Source of the DNA: Colwellia polaris
GTDB taxonomy: Bacteria > Pseudomonadota > Gammaproteobacteria > Enterobacterales > Alteromonadaceae
DNA length: 64,000 bases
Direction of reading: 5' to 3'
Assembly (NCBI RefSeq): GCF_002104515.1
Contig: NZ_NBOE01000011.1
Coordinates: 62,001 to 126,000 of the forward strand
Both the position numbers and the translations under genes were made by a program. Below the pieces are notes generated by a model. That model made no database searches. It was not told where the DNA came from and saw only the letters and a list, made by a program, of their open reading frames with translations. This document shows, one piece after another, positions 9,237-18,741 of this stretch. How positions within the stretch are numbered: position 1 is the stretch's first letter; each line of letters begins with the position of its first letter.

Positions 9237-10247
9237 ATGAACGTATTAGTTACAGGTGGTACAGGCTATATAGGCAGTCATACATGTTTGGCACTGCTTG
9301 ACGCTGGTTATACCCCAGTTATATATGATAATTTGTCTAATTCTAGTATCAAAGTTTTGGATCAATTAAGCAAAATCAGTAGTCATACCTTTGATTTTAT
9401 TGAAGGCGATATAGCCGATAGCAAAAAGCTCAAAGCGACCTTTGAGCAATACAATATCGAAGCAGTATTCCACTTTGCATCATTAAAAGCCGTTGGTGAA
9501 TCTACAGAACAACCTTTATCTTATTACCGCAATAATGTCGCTGGTACAGTTACTTTACTTGAAACCATGCAAAGCTGTGGTATCAATAAAATAATTTTTA
9601 GTTCCTCTGCAACGGTCTATGGCGATCCTCAGTATTTACCTATTGATGAGCAACACCCTATTACGGCAACCAATCCTTATGGCTGGACCAAGGTAATGGT
9701 GGAGCAGATACTAGTTGACTGGTGCAAAACTGATTATCAACACCTTGCTATTGCTTTGCGATACTTTAATCCTGTTGGTGCCCATCCAAGCGGCTTGTTA
9801 GGTGAAAGTCCTAACGGTATACCGAATAACCTGATGCCCTTTATCGCTCAAACAGCTGTAGGTAAACGTGAATTTGTCAGTATTTTTGGTAACGACTACA
9901 ACACAAAAGATGGTACTGGCGTACGAGATTATATTCATATTACAGATTTAGCCGCCGGCCATGTTGCTGCCTTTTCAACACACCAAAATGATTCGGGCTC
10001 CCTCGTTTATAACTTAGGAACGGGTAAAGGTTATTCTGTATTAGAAATAATTAATGCTTTCTCTGAATCTGCAAACATAGAGATAAAATACAAGTTTGCC
10101 CCGCGACGTGCCGGTGATATTGCCAGTAATTTTGCAGACGCATCACTTGCTAAAAAGAATCTTGGCTGGACAGCACAACTAAATATTGAAGCAATGACTG
10201 ACGACACTTGGCATTGGCAATCGAAATACCCTAATGGTTTGGAATAA
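9237..10247 (+). CDS. galE: UDP-glucose 4-epimerase
   Basis: NAD-dependent interconversion of UDP-galactose and UDP-glucose. It has 336 residues, close to E. coli GalE (338). It shows the N-terminal GGTGYIGSHTCLALL Rossmann motif, SSSATVYGDP with the catalytic serine or threonine region, and Tyr148-x3-Lys152 (YGWTK), plus RYFNPVGAHPSG. It is the first gene of a galE-galT-galK set reading in one direction, the next start being only four bases past its stop. Confidence 0.97.
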   Translation: MNVLVTGGTGYIGSHTCLALLDAGYTPVIYDNLSNSSIKVLDQLSKISSHTFDFIEGDIADSKKLKATFEQYNIEAVFHFASLKAVGESTEQPLSYYRNNVAGTVTLLETMQSCGINKIIFSSSATVYGDPQYLPIDEQHPITATNPYGWTKVMVEQILVDWCKTDYQHLAIALRYFNPVGAHPSGLLGESPNGIPNNLMPFIAQTAVGKREFVSIFGNDYNTKDGTGVRDYIHITDLAAGHVAAFSTHQNDSGSLVYNLGTGKGYSVLEIINAFSESANIEIKYKFAPRRAGDIASNFADASLAKKNLGWTAQLNIEAMTDDTWHWQSKYPNGLE

Positions 10248-10251
10248 TACA

Positions 10252-11307
10252 ATGAACAACTTAGAATTTACCCATCGTAGAAAAAACCCGCTCACAGGTA
10301 GTTGGGTTTTGGTGTCTCCACACAGAAACAACCGACCTTGGTTAGGTGCTACAGAAGCAGCCTCTGAAACAGAGCTACCTGTATACGATGAAAACTGTCC
10401 ATTATGTCCAGGAAACGAACGAGCAAAAAATGCTGGCAATCCTGATTATAAAAACACCCATGTTTTTGTGAATGACTTCGGCGCGTTAACTGAAGAGCAG
10501 GTTGAGGCGCAACAAATTGATGATGAACCACACCCTTTATTTGAAGCCAATATAGCCAATGGTGAATGTAGAGTTGTGTGTTTTTCTCCTGATCACAACA
10601 AGTCATTGCCTGAACTAACGATTCCTGAAATTGAAGCAGTGGTTAATACTTGGCAATCAAACTATGTTGAATTGGCAAAGACTTATGCTTGCGTAAATAT
10701 TTTTGAAAATAAAGGCGCGGTTATGGGCTGCTCTCAGCCTCATCCTCATGGGCAAATTTGGGCGCATGAACACCTTTCAACTGAAATAGAAAAAGAAGAT
10801 ATCCAACAACAGGCATATCTAGATAAACACGGTAAATCTTTATTGGCTGATTACGTTGAACATGAATCAGCTAAAAAAGATCGCATTGTGGTAGAGAATG
10901 AACATTGGTTAGCTGTTGTACCTTTTTGGGCAGCATGGCCGTTTGAAACAATACTCATTGCCAAAGACGATATTCAGCATTTTGGCCAATTAAATACACA
11001 ACAAAAACAGAGTTTAGCGCAAGCAATACAAGAGCTAACCATACGTTATGATAACGTGTTTAATTGCAGCTTTCCTTATTCAATGGGTTGGCACAATGCC
11101 CCTGCAAATGATCAAAACAACAGTCATTGGCGTCTACATGCACATTTTTATCCGCCACTATTACGCTCTGCTACGGTAAAGAAACACATGGTTGGCTACG
11201 AAATGTTAGCTGAAAGCCAACGTGATTTAACCGCTGAAACAGCGGCGAATATATTACGTAAAGCAAGTACAACCCATTATAAAAAGGAGCAGGCTCGTGG
11301 TAAATGA
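10252..11307 (+). CDS. galT: Galactose-1-phosphate uridylyltransferase
   Basis: Transfers UMP between UDP-glucose and galactose 1-phosphate in the Leloir pathway. I chose the ATG at 10252 rather than the upstream in-frame ATG at 10234, which overlaps galE. With this start the protein is 351 residues and the nucleophile motif His164-Pro-His166-Gly falls at the E. coli positions. Cysteines near the N-terminus (ENCPLCPG) are consistent with the metal site. It overlaps galK by 11 bases, which suggests translational coupling. Confidence 0.96.
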   Translation: MNNLEFTHRRKNPLTGSWVLVSPHRNNRPWLGATEAASETELPVYDENCPLCPGNERAKNAGNPDYKNTHVFVNDFGALTEEQVEAQQIDDEPHPLFEANIANGECRVVCFSPDHNKSLPELTIPEIEAVVNTWQSNYVELAKTYACVNIFENKGAVMGCSQPHPHGQIWAHEHLSTEIEKEDIQQQAYLDKHGKSLLADYVEHESAKKDRIVVENEHWLAVVPFWAAWPFETILIAKDDIQHFGQLNTQQKQSLAQAIQELTIRYDNVFNCSFPYSMGWHNAPANDQNNSHWRLHAHFYPPLLRSATVKKHMVGYEMLAESQRDLTAETAANILRKASTTHYKKEQARGK

Positions 11308-12445
11308 TAACTTTAATGCCATTTTTGAAGAAATATATAAACAACCTGCTCAAGCAATGTCTTCTGCACCAGGACGTGTAAATTTAATTGGCGAATTTAC
11401 CGACTACAATAACGGTTTTGTTTTACCTTGTGCGTTAGAGTTTTGTACGCGCATACTTTATAGAAAACGTAATGATAACAAGGTTGTGGTGCACTCTTTG
11501 CACTACCCTGGCGAGTCAGACGAATTCTTTCTAGACCAAGAAATAGCCCGTGGCGAATCTCAATGGGGTAACTACATTCGTGCCGTTGCTTTTGTTTTAA
11601 AACGCCAAGGTCATCAGCTAAGCGGTGTTGATTTATTAATTGACAGTAATGTCCCGCAAGGCAGTGGTTTATCTTCTTCTGCCGCTTTAGAAGTTGCTAT
11701 TGGTGGCGTTTTCAATCAAGCTTGCCAGTTAAACTTATCTAATGAAACTATTGCTGTGTTGGGCCAAGAAGCTGAAAACGACTTTATGGATTGCCAATGC
11801 GGTATTATGGATCAGCTTGTTTCTGCCAATGGTGAAAAAGCCCATGCACTACTTATTGATTGTCAGAGTTTAGCTACTGAAGCGGTGAGTATTCCTGACG
11901 ATCTTTCTATCGTTATTGTTAACTCAAATTACCCTAGAAAATTAGTCGATAGCGAATACAACCAACGCCGAATTGATTGTGAAAAAGCAGCCGAGAAAAT
12001 GTCTGTAGCGACTTTACGTGATGCCGATCTTGCTATGTTAAATAATACTCGCTCAGCCATGACCGAAAATGAATATAAACGCGCACATCATGTTATTACC
12101 GAAAACACGCGTGTACTTGACGCAACCCAAGCCCTGAAAAATAATGATATGCAAGCACTCAGAGCGTTAATGACCGCTTCTCATATCTCATTAAGAGATG
12201 ACTTTGAGGTTACCATTCCTGAAACCGATGGTTTAGTAGAGATATGTCAAATGGCTTTAGGGACTAAAGGTGCTGTGCGAATGACAGGTGGTGGTTTTGG
12301 CGGTGCAATAGTTTGCTTATGCCGTCAGGCTGATATCGATAAAATTAAAGACGCAGTTACCGCACAATACTTTGCTCGCTTTAATATCAACGCCTCAATT
12401 TATGTTGGTAAAGCGGGTAATGGTTTACAAGTTACTGAGTTTTAA
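11297..12445 (+). CDS. galK: Galactokinase
   Basis: ATP-dependent phosphorylation of galactose; GHMP kinase family, 382 residues. Start is GTG at 11297, supported by aaggag seven bases upstream inside galT. Motif 1 is PGRVNLIGEFTDYN, motif 2 VPQGSGLSSSAAL and motif 3 GAVRMTGGGFGGA. Residue 34 is Phe where most galactokinases have His (GEHTDYN), a position near the sugar. The rest of the active site looks intact, so activity is likely, with sugar preference uncertain. Confidence 0.95.
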   Translation: MVNDNFNAIFEEIYKQPAQAMSSAPGRVNLIGEFTDYNNGFVLPCALEFCTRILYRKRNDNKVVVHSLHYPGESDEFFLDQEIARGESQWGNYIRAVAFVLKRQGHQLSGVDLLIDSNVPQGSGLSSSAALEVAIGGVFNQACQLNLSNETIAVLGQEAENDFMDCQCGIMDQLVSANGEKAHALLIDCQSLATEAVSIPDDLSIVIVNSNYPRKLVDSEYNQRRIDCEKAAEKMSVATLRDADLAMLNNTRSAMTENEYKRAHHVITENTRVLDATQALKNNDMQALRALMTASHISLRDDFEVTIPETDGLVEICQMALGTKGAVRMTGGGFGGAIVCLCRQADIDKIKDAVTAQYFARFNINASIYVGKAGNGLQVTEF

Positions 12446-12618
12446 ATAAAGAATATAAAGTGGTGTATGTAAAATAGAGAATTTAACAATAGTGAGTTTA
12501 AAATAGAAAATTTCGCGCCACTATTCCTATTGGATCACAAATGTCACTTTCGAAAGTTTATTAAAAATTGAATGCTGATATCTCATTAAAACAAGGGGCA
12601 TCGGCTTTAAGGATAAAT

Positions 12619-13602
12619 ATGCAAAGTATCAATTGGGGTGTAATGGGCTGTGGTGGTATTGCACATCAATTTGCCCTTGCCATAAAAAAGTTAGAAAAAT
12701 GCACGATACTCGCCGGTGCTTCTAACACTAAAGGTCGAGCTAAAGACTTTACTGAACAATATCAAATACCGAGAGCATACGATAATTACCAATCTTTGGT
12801 AACTGATCCAGATATTGATGTCATTTATATTGCAACTACGCATAACTTTCATTTTGAAAATATCAAACTTTGTCTCCAGCATGGTAAACATGTTATTTGC
12901 GAGAAACCGTTTACCGTAAACGCCCAGCAAACAAAAATACTTATCGCATTAGCAACAGAAAATAATTGCTTCATGATGGAGTGTGTTTGGACACGATTTT
13001 TACCCGCCATTGAACACTTAAAGCAGCTATTATCAGAAAACATAATTGGTGAGGTACATACTGTTAAAGCAAACTTCAGTATTTGTGAAGACTTTCCATT
13101 GGAACATAGATTACGTAACAAAAGCCTTGCTGGCGGCGCTTTACTCGATTTAGGTATTTATCCTTTAACCTTAGCGTCAATTGTCTTTGGCGAACAGCCT
13201 AGTCGGATACAAAGCTCAGCGGTTATGGGTGAAGACGGTGTAGACGAAAGCTCTTGCTACTTGCTTGAATACCAACAACATCAGCGTGCTATTTTGTCTG
13301 CATCTTTTATTGAAGAATCGCCTACCGAAGGCATTATTAGTGGCACTAAAGGCTATATCAGGATCCCTGATTTTCTTGGTGCTCAAGAGCTGCATATCAA
13401 ACTTAAAGATCAAGCGATTAAAGTCAGTAGCTTCCCGTTTGATGCCGATGAAAATTTCACTTTCGAAGTTGCACATGCCATGCAGTGTATTCGAGAAAGT
13501 AAACAACAAAGTGATATTTTACCACTTGATACTACCACCGCCATGATGGCTATAATGGATTCAATTAGAAACCAGTGGGGGCTAAAATATCCAGGAGAAT
13601 AA
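12619..13602 (+). CDS. Gfo/Idh/MocA-family oxidoreductase
   Basis: NAD(P)-dependent sugar or diol dehydrogenase of about 327 residues. The start is taken at ATG 12619, which has aagga just upstream and places the Rossmann motif GVMGCGGIAHQF at residue 7. A longer frame from TTG 12568 exists but lacks a ribosome site. Conserved features are EKPFTVNAQQT (the family's EKP catalytic lysine) and GGALLDLGIYPL. It resembles the dihydrodiol dehydrogenase-like branch. Its position 170 bases behind galK suggests sugar metabolism, but the substrate is unknown. Confidence 0.85.
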   Translation: MQSINWGVMGCGGIAHQFALAIKKLEKCTILAGASNTKGRAKDFTEQYQIPRAYDNYQSLVTDPDIDVIYIATTHNFHFENIKLCLQHGKHVICEKPFTVNAQQTKILIALATENNCFMMECVWTRFLPAIEHLKQLLSENIIGEVHTVKANFSICEDFPLEHRLRNKSLAGGALLDLGIYPLTLASIVFGEQPSRIQSSAVMGEDGVDESSCYLLEYQQHQRAILSASFIEESPTEGIISGTKGYIRIPDFLGAQELHIKLKDQAIKVSSFPFDADENFTFEVAHAMQCIRESKQQSDILPLDTTTAMMAIMDSIRNQWGLKYPGE

Positions 13603-13704
13603 GTTTGTTGCGCTTGAGATACTTCAATGTTCACTGCTTGTGCTATAACTAAGATTTCAATTACTTATAACGAATAAAAAATAATAATAAAAGTGAAAAC
13701 ACCT

Positions 13705-15069
13705 ATGATAAAAGTTAAAAAAAACACCCTCATTATACTGAGCAGTTTAATGTGCTGTTATGTACAAATTGTCGCAACCGTAAATGCCGCCGAAATTTCT
13801 TCAACAGCGCAGTTATCAAACAGTAAAACAACTTTGGTGCCTGAGCAATTACAAAAACAGCTTCCCAAAGATGTGGTTGCTGAACTCGCAGAAATAGGCC
13901 AATTTAAGATTGGTGTAAAAACATTAAACATTATTAACCCTGCGCAATTTGATCCCGCAACACAAGCACCAAAAGACAGAGAATTAACCGTAGAAGTTTG
14001 GTATCCAACTTCCGTAGATAACCAACACACTAAAAAAACGAGTTATGAAAACGTTACGCGCACCGGTAAAAACTTCTCCATTCAAGCCGATGCTTTTCGA
14101 GACTCAGCTGTATTAGCAAACAATGAGGCTGAAAAATTTCCATTGGTGGTGATTTCACATGGTTATACCGGCTATAGAACACTGATGTATTATTTAGCAG
14201 AACATTTAGCCTCTCATGGATACATTGTTGCTGCTATTGATCATACTGACTCAACCAACGCCGAAATTGACATGATAAATAGCCCTTTCGCTGGTTTTGT
14301 GAGTACATTGCTTAATCGCTCTCGTGACCAACAATTTACCCTTAACTATTTAACCACAACGCCCAATTTTCTCTCAAAAGTTATCGATAGCCAAAAGGCT
14401 GGCTTAATAGGTTATTCAATGGGGGGTTATGGCGCGGTAAATACCATTGGCGGTTGCTATAACTTTACCAACACAACAGCTTCAACTTTTACAGGCATTA
14501 AAGATCCTGAGCAAGTCGAAAAAGTAAAAGCATTACTCAATAGCTGCGCCGCAGGCCAGTATGAAACCCCGAAAGTAGACCCAAGATGGCAAGCCGTTAT
14601 TGCTATGGCACCTTGGGGTGCACAACACCAGTTATTTCAACAAGAAGCACTGTCAAAAATTAATACGCCAATACTTTATATCGCAGGCGATTTAGATGAT
14701 GTTTCTGATTACAACGCTATAAAATCACTTTATGAACAAACCGGTAGCGACAATAAATACCTGCTTACCTATCAAAATGCGCGACATAATGTTGCACCAC
14801 ACCCGGCACCTAGCGTTGCTAAAACAAGTGAGTTAGATATAGGTCATTATTATGAACCCGCTTGGAACAGCACGGTATTAAATAACAACAATAAACACTT
14901 CACGCTTGCAATGATGGATTGTTATTTAAAGCAAAAATTAACTCAATGCGCTTACCTAGACTTATCGCCTGATTCTAACCAAATAGCCATTGATGGCAAA
15001 ACACCTAAGCCTTGGAAAGGTTTTGATCACCGTTATGCGGTAGGTATGGGCTGGCATAAAAAACAATAG
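13705..15069 (+). CDS. Exported alpha/beta hydrolase
   Basis: About 454 residues from ATG 13705 (a GTG at 13693 would add four). An N-terminal hydrophobic signal (LIILSSLMCCYVQIVATV NAA) predicts export. The fold is the PAF-acetylhydrolase/dienelactone hydrolase type: VVISHGYTGYRTLMYYLAEH for the oxyanion region, nucleophile elbow GYSMGGYG (serine about residue 238), an Asp in IAGDLDDVSD and His in NARHNVAP. Substrate is unknown; an ester is expected. A hairpin terminator follows. Confidence 0.8.
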   Translation: MIKVKKNTLIILSSLMCCYVQIVATVNAAEISSTAQLSNSKTTLVPEQLQKQLPKDVVAELAEIGQFKIGVKTLNIINPAQFDPATQAPKDRELTVEVWYPTSVDNQHTKKTSYENVTRTGKNFSIQADAFRDSAVLANNEAEKFPLVVISHGYTGYRTLMYYLAEHLASHGYIVAAIDHTDSTNAEIDMINSPFAGFVSTLLNRSRDQQFTLNYLTTTPNFLSKVIDSQKAGLIGYSMGGYGAVNTIGGCYNFTNTTASTFTGIKDPEQVEKVKALLNSCAAGQYETPKVDPRWQAVIAMAPWGAQHQLFQQEALSKINTPILYIAGDLDDVSDYNAIKSLYEQTGSDNKYLLTYQNARHNVAPHPAPSVAKTSELDIGHYYEPAWNSTVLNNNNKHFTLAMMDCYLKQKLTQCAYLDLSPDSNQIAIDGKTPKPWKGFDHRYAVGMGWHKKQ

Positions 15070-15119
15070 CTCCCAGATACAAAAGCTTAGCTAATAAGCA
15101 GATGGAGTGTAAAAATACA

Positions 15120-15142
15120 AAGTCTCTAGTTAATAGAGACTT
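15120..15142. terminator. Bidirectional terminator between convergent genes
   Basis: An 8-base perfect stem (aagtctct at 15120-15127 with agagactt at 15135-15142) has a 7-base loop. It is followed by tttctt on the plus strand and, 6 bases out, TATTTTT on the minus strand. It serves the hydrolase gene and the oppositely oriented aldehyde dehydrogenase. Confidence 0.65.
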
Positions 15143-15203
15143 TTCTTACTTTTACGACTGTTTATATAATAAATACCTCAACTTAGCTTATCTTAAATAA
15201 AGC

Positions 15204-16613
15204 TTAAAGCTTAATCACCGCCATTTTATCCTGCGACATATCATGCATAGTATAAGCAATACCTCCGGTGTTATAACCTGAATGTTTACGTCCAGCAAAA
15301 GGCATCCAATCAACACGGAAGGCGGTATGGTCATTAACCATAACGGCAGTAGCATCTAGCGTATTAATTGCCTTCATTGCTACATCTATATTCTTAGTAA
15401 ATACCGAGCCTTGAAAAGCAAAATCTAACGCGTTAGCTTGAGCAATGGCTTGATCAATATCTTCGTAACCATAAACACAAACAACAGGGCCAAAAATTTC
15501 CATGCTAGAAACTTTAGTGCCTAGTGGCGGATCAAGCAGCACCGTTGGTGCATATGTCGTTTTGCCGAGTCGCTTACCTCCGGTTAACAGTGTTGCGCCT
15601 GCAGATACAGCTTCATCAACCCATTCTTCAACACGATCAACCTCTGCTGGTCGAATTAGCGGTCCGCATTCTGTCGATTCATTAATAGCATTGCCTACAA
15701 CAAGTTTGGCGGCACCATCTGCTAACTTTTGAGCGATAGCTTGGGCTTGACTCTTAGGTGCAAAAATTCGCTGTACAGATACACAAACTTGGCCTGAATG
15801 ATAAAAACCACCTTTGAGCAAACTTGGGATCATGGCTTCAATATCTGCACTTTCTTCAATAATAACAGGGGCAACTCCGCCGTGCTCTAATGCGCAACGA
15901 GTTCCAGGAGCAAGCTTAGACCTTAGCATCCAACCTATTTTAGCTGAACCAATAAAACTCAAAAATGCAACACGAGGATCAGTGATCATTTGCTGTGCGG
16001 TTGACGTTTCACACATAGCAAAACGGCACCACTGTTCAGGTAATCCCGCTTCATGCACCATATCAACAAATGCCTTGCAAGATAGTGGCGTATCTGAGGC
16101 CGGTTTAACAAGTACCGGACAACCTGTAGCAATAGCTGGAGCCACTTGATGTACAATTAAATTTAATGGATGATTAAATGCTGAAACAGCAACCACCACA
16201 CCAATAGGCTCTTTAGTGGTATAGGCAACTCTTCCCGCCCCCGCTTGGGTTAAGTCCATTGGAATTTGGCTACCCTTTAAGTTGGCTATTTCTTTAGCGC
16301 ACAACTCAACACCATCAATCGCTCTTGCCACCTCTACTTTAGCATCAACCAATGGCTTACCGCCTTCACTTGCAATTAAAAGCGCTAATTCATCTGCTCT
16401 TTGGGAAATTAAAGTAGCAAGTTTTTTGAGGATATTCATTCGCTCATATGCAGGTAACCATTGTTGACGATCTTTAAATAATTGCTCTGCGTTGGTTAAG
16501 TAACTGTCGATTTCGGCCCACTTAATCAAGGGAACAGAGCCTAAATAAGTTTGATCATACGGATTAAAAACATCGTGTTTTTCAACTGTTTTACTACTAT
16601 CTAAATTTGTCAT
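15204..16613 (-). CDS. NAD(P)-dependent aldehyde dehydrogenase
   Basis: 469 residues, ALDH superfamily. The key residues are visible: Asn147 in SAFNHPLN, Glu243 in LEHGGVAP and the catalytic Cys277 in SGQVCVS. FNHP replaces the common WNFP, as in lactaldehyde- or phosphonoacetaldehyde-type branches. It lies 58 bases downstream of a TPP-dependent enzyme on the same strand. The pair could oxidise the aldehyde released by decarboxylation of a 2-oxo acid. The exact substrate is not evident. Confidence 0.88.
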   Translation of the reverse strand: MTNLDSSKTVEKHDVFNPYDQTYLGSVPLIKWAEIDSYLTNAEQLFKDRQQWLPAYERMNILKKLATLISQRADELALLIASEGGKPLVDAKVEVARAIDGVELCAKEIANLKGSQIPMDLTQAGAGRVAYTTKEPIGVVVAVSAFNHPLNLIVHQVAPAIATGCPVLVKPASDTPLSCKAFVDMVHEAGLPEQWCRFAMCETSTAQQMITDPRVAFLSFIGSAKIGWMLRSKLAPGTRCALEHGGVAPVIIEESADIEAMIPSLLKGGFYHSGQVCVSVQRIFAPKSQAQAIAQKLADGAAKLVVGNAINESTECGPLIRPAEVDRVEEWVDEAVSAGATLLTGGKRLGKTTYAPTVLLDPPLGTKVSSMEIFGPVVCVYGYEDIDQAIAQANALDFAFQGSVFTKNIDVAMKAINTLDATAVMVNDHTAFRVDWMPFAGRKHSGYNTGGIAYTMHDMSQDKMAVIKL

Positions 16614-16671
16614 AATTTACTCTTTAATAAGTTAAAATCGTTCGCAAATAACGAATATTGACATTACTCTT

Positions 16672-18330
16672 TTAAATTAAGCACACCTTCTCAGCTAGCT
16701 CATCAATTAAAACTTTTTGATTTTCGGAGTAATCAACGGGTAATTCAACAAGGTGAACTCCACCTGCGGCGAATGCTTTTTCATAAGTAGGTATAATATT
16801 TTCAGCAGAGGTAACTCTATGCCCTATTGCGCCATAACTTTCAGCGTACTTAACAAAATCAGGATTGTTAAACTCTAAGCCCCAATCAGCAAACCCGGTA
16901 CTGGCTTGTTTCCAACGAATCATCCCATAAGAATTATCGTTTAGCACCGTTATCACTAAGTTCAAACCTAAACGTATTGCCGTTTCTATTTCTTGAGAGT
17001 TCATCATAAAACCACCATCACCGCATAGTGCCATTACACGTTGGTCAGGGTTTAGCATGGCAACCATCATAGCCGAAGGCAAACCTGCTCCCATGGTGGC
17101 TAGCGCATTATCAAGTAATACGGTATTAGGTTGATAAGCTTTATAGTTACGGGCAAACCAAAGTTTATACATGCCGTTATCAAGCGCGATAATATCTTTC
17201 TCGCCCATAACTTTGCGAATATCTGCTACAAAACGCTGCGGAATGATAGGAAAACGTGCGTCATCAGCACCTTCTTCAATATGCTCATCTATCGCAAGTT
17301 TTATTTTATCGAAGTAGCTTCTATCGAACTTAACCTCTCCCGCTAATTTATCTTTTAGCGCATTTACTGACGTTGCTAAATCGCCTACAACTTCTGATTG
17401 CGGAAAATAAACTTGGTCAACTTGCGCAGATTTATAATTAACATGAATTACCTTCTTACCCCCTGCTTCCATAAAAAATGGCGGTTTTTCAATTACATCA
17501 TGTCCAATATTAATAATGACATCGGCACGTTCAATAGCACAATGTAAGTAGTCGCCCGATGACAAGGCTGCTGTACCTAAAAATAAATTTGAGCGTTCAT
17601 CAACAACGCCTTTGCCCATTTGTGTAACAAAAAATGGAATACGGGTTGTGTCTATTAAGTTAGATAATGCCGTTCTAACGTTTTTTCTGTTTGCGCCTGC
17701 ACCAATTAAAATTAACGGCATTTTAGCGGTTTTTATCAAGGCCACGGCTTCTTCAATAGCGACTTCGTTCGGACTAGCATAGTGACGTTTGTGAGGCATT
17801 ATTAGGCCTGCATCACAATCTTCTTCAGCAATGTCTTCAGGTAATTCTAAAAGCACGGCTCCAGGACGCTCTTCTTCGCTAAGTCGAAAAGCTTCACGCA
17901 CTAAGGAAGGTATAGTATTACCGTGAACAATTTGTTTAGACATTTTACAAATAGGATCAAATAAGCCGACTACATCAATAATTTGAAACTGACCTTGCTT
18001 TGATTTTTTAATCGGTTTTTGGCCTGTGATCATAATTAAAGGCATACCGCCCAAGTGCGAATAAGCAGCAGGTGTTGCTAAGTTAGTTGCTCCGGGCCCA
18101 AGGGTTGCCATACATACACCGGCTTTACCCGTAAGTCGTCCATACGTTGCTGCCATGAAGCCAGCACCTTGTTCATGGCGGGTTAGTACTAACTTTATTG
18201 AGGAATTTCTCAAAGACTCAACCATATCGAGGTTTTCTTCACCAGGTACGGCGAAAATGTGATCTACGCCTTCTGCTTCTAATGCTTGTACAAATAAATC
18301 AGACGCTTTTATCTTGTTATTCTCATTCAT
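16672..18330 (-). CDS. TPP-dependent enzyme, acetolactate synthase-like
   Basis: 552 residues, with the three-domain fold of acetolactate synthase large subunits and 2-oxo acid decarboxylases. The N-terminal domain has the catalytic glutamate in RHEQGAGFMA and GPGATNLATP. The C-terminal thiamine diphosphate motif is GDGGFMMNSQEIETAI...LNDN. No regulatory small subunit is nearby and its partner gene is an aldehyde dehydrogenase, so a catabolic decarboxylase or catabolic acetolactate synthase is more likely than a role in branched-chain amino acid synthesis. Likely co-transcribed with the downstream dehydrogenase. Confidence 0.85.
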   Translation of the reverse strand: MNENNKIKASDLFVQALEAEGVDHIFAVPGEENLDMVESLRNSSIKLVLTRHEQGAGFMAATYGRLTGKAGVCMATLGPGATNLATPAAYSHLGGMPLIMITGQKPIKKSKQGQFQIIDVVGLFDPICKMSKQIVHGNTIPSLVREAFRLSEEERPGAVLLELPEDIAEEDCDAGLIMPHKRHYASPNEVAIEEAVALIKTAKMPLILIGAGANRKNVRTALSNLIDTTRIPFFVTQMGKGVVDERSNLFLGTAALSSGDYLHCAIERADVIINIGHDVIEKPPFFMEAGGKKVIHVNYKSAQVDQVYFPQSEVVGDLATSVNALKDKLAGEVKFDRSYFDKIKLAIDEHIEEGADDARFPIIPQRFVADIRKVMGEKDIIALDNGMYKLWFARNYKAYQPNTVLLDNALATMGAGLPSAMMVAMLNPDQRVMALCGDGGFMMNSQEIETAIRLGLNLVITVLNDNSYGMIRWKQASTGFADWGLEFNNPDFVKYAESYGAIGHRVTSAENIIPTYEKAFAAGGVHLVELPVDYSENQKVLIDELAEKVCLI

Positions 18331-18741
18331 AATTTGTCCTTTACTAGCTATTAATTGGCTATTAATTAGCTCTTAATTAGTAATACAGAATTTTTTAGAA
18401 ATAGTATCTTTATAGTTACCCTAACATTGAATCACTTAAAAATAACAGGCTACAGGTTTAATAGTAGCCTTAATATCGTCAACTATTTCTAACGAAAGAA
18501 TGGATGTTTTAGATCAATTAATTTGAAAAATTAATAAGATAAGCATTTTATTACTTAAACGTTGCGCTAAAAAATAGCTTAATTAGCCCAGCAACATTTG
18601 ATCATTACACCGCACACTTTATAGATTGTCGCTTCAACTTATTATTAGCGAAAGCACAGCATAAAAGTGTTACGTTTATGGTTTAAATTGTAATAACCCC
18701 GTTTATGGGCGTTTAAGTTCAATGCATTGAATGCGAGTGCC
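18331..18741. other. Intergenic region between antiporter and TPP enzyme
   Basis: About 410 bases with no gene. A 7-base hairpin (18447-18453 with 18464-18470) followed on the minus strand by TGTTATTTTT may terminate the antiporter transcript. Near 18345-18380 a short tandem of ctattaatt-like units lies in the leader of the TPP gene. Confidence 0.45.

Noticed and set aside
10234-10251. Upstream ATG as galT start
   Set aside because: It overlaps galE, and the 10252 start places the HPH motif at the E. coli positions 164-166.
13216-13634. Antisense and frame-shifted ORFs over the Gfo/Idh/MocA gene
   Set aside because: They shadow a well-supported oxidoreductase and lack any domain pattern.
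16672-18330. Biosynthetic acetolactate synthase (ilvB/ilvI)
   Set aside because: No small subunit or other branched-chain amino acid gene is adjacent; the partner is an aldehyde dehydrogenase.
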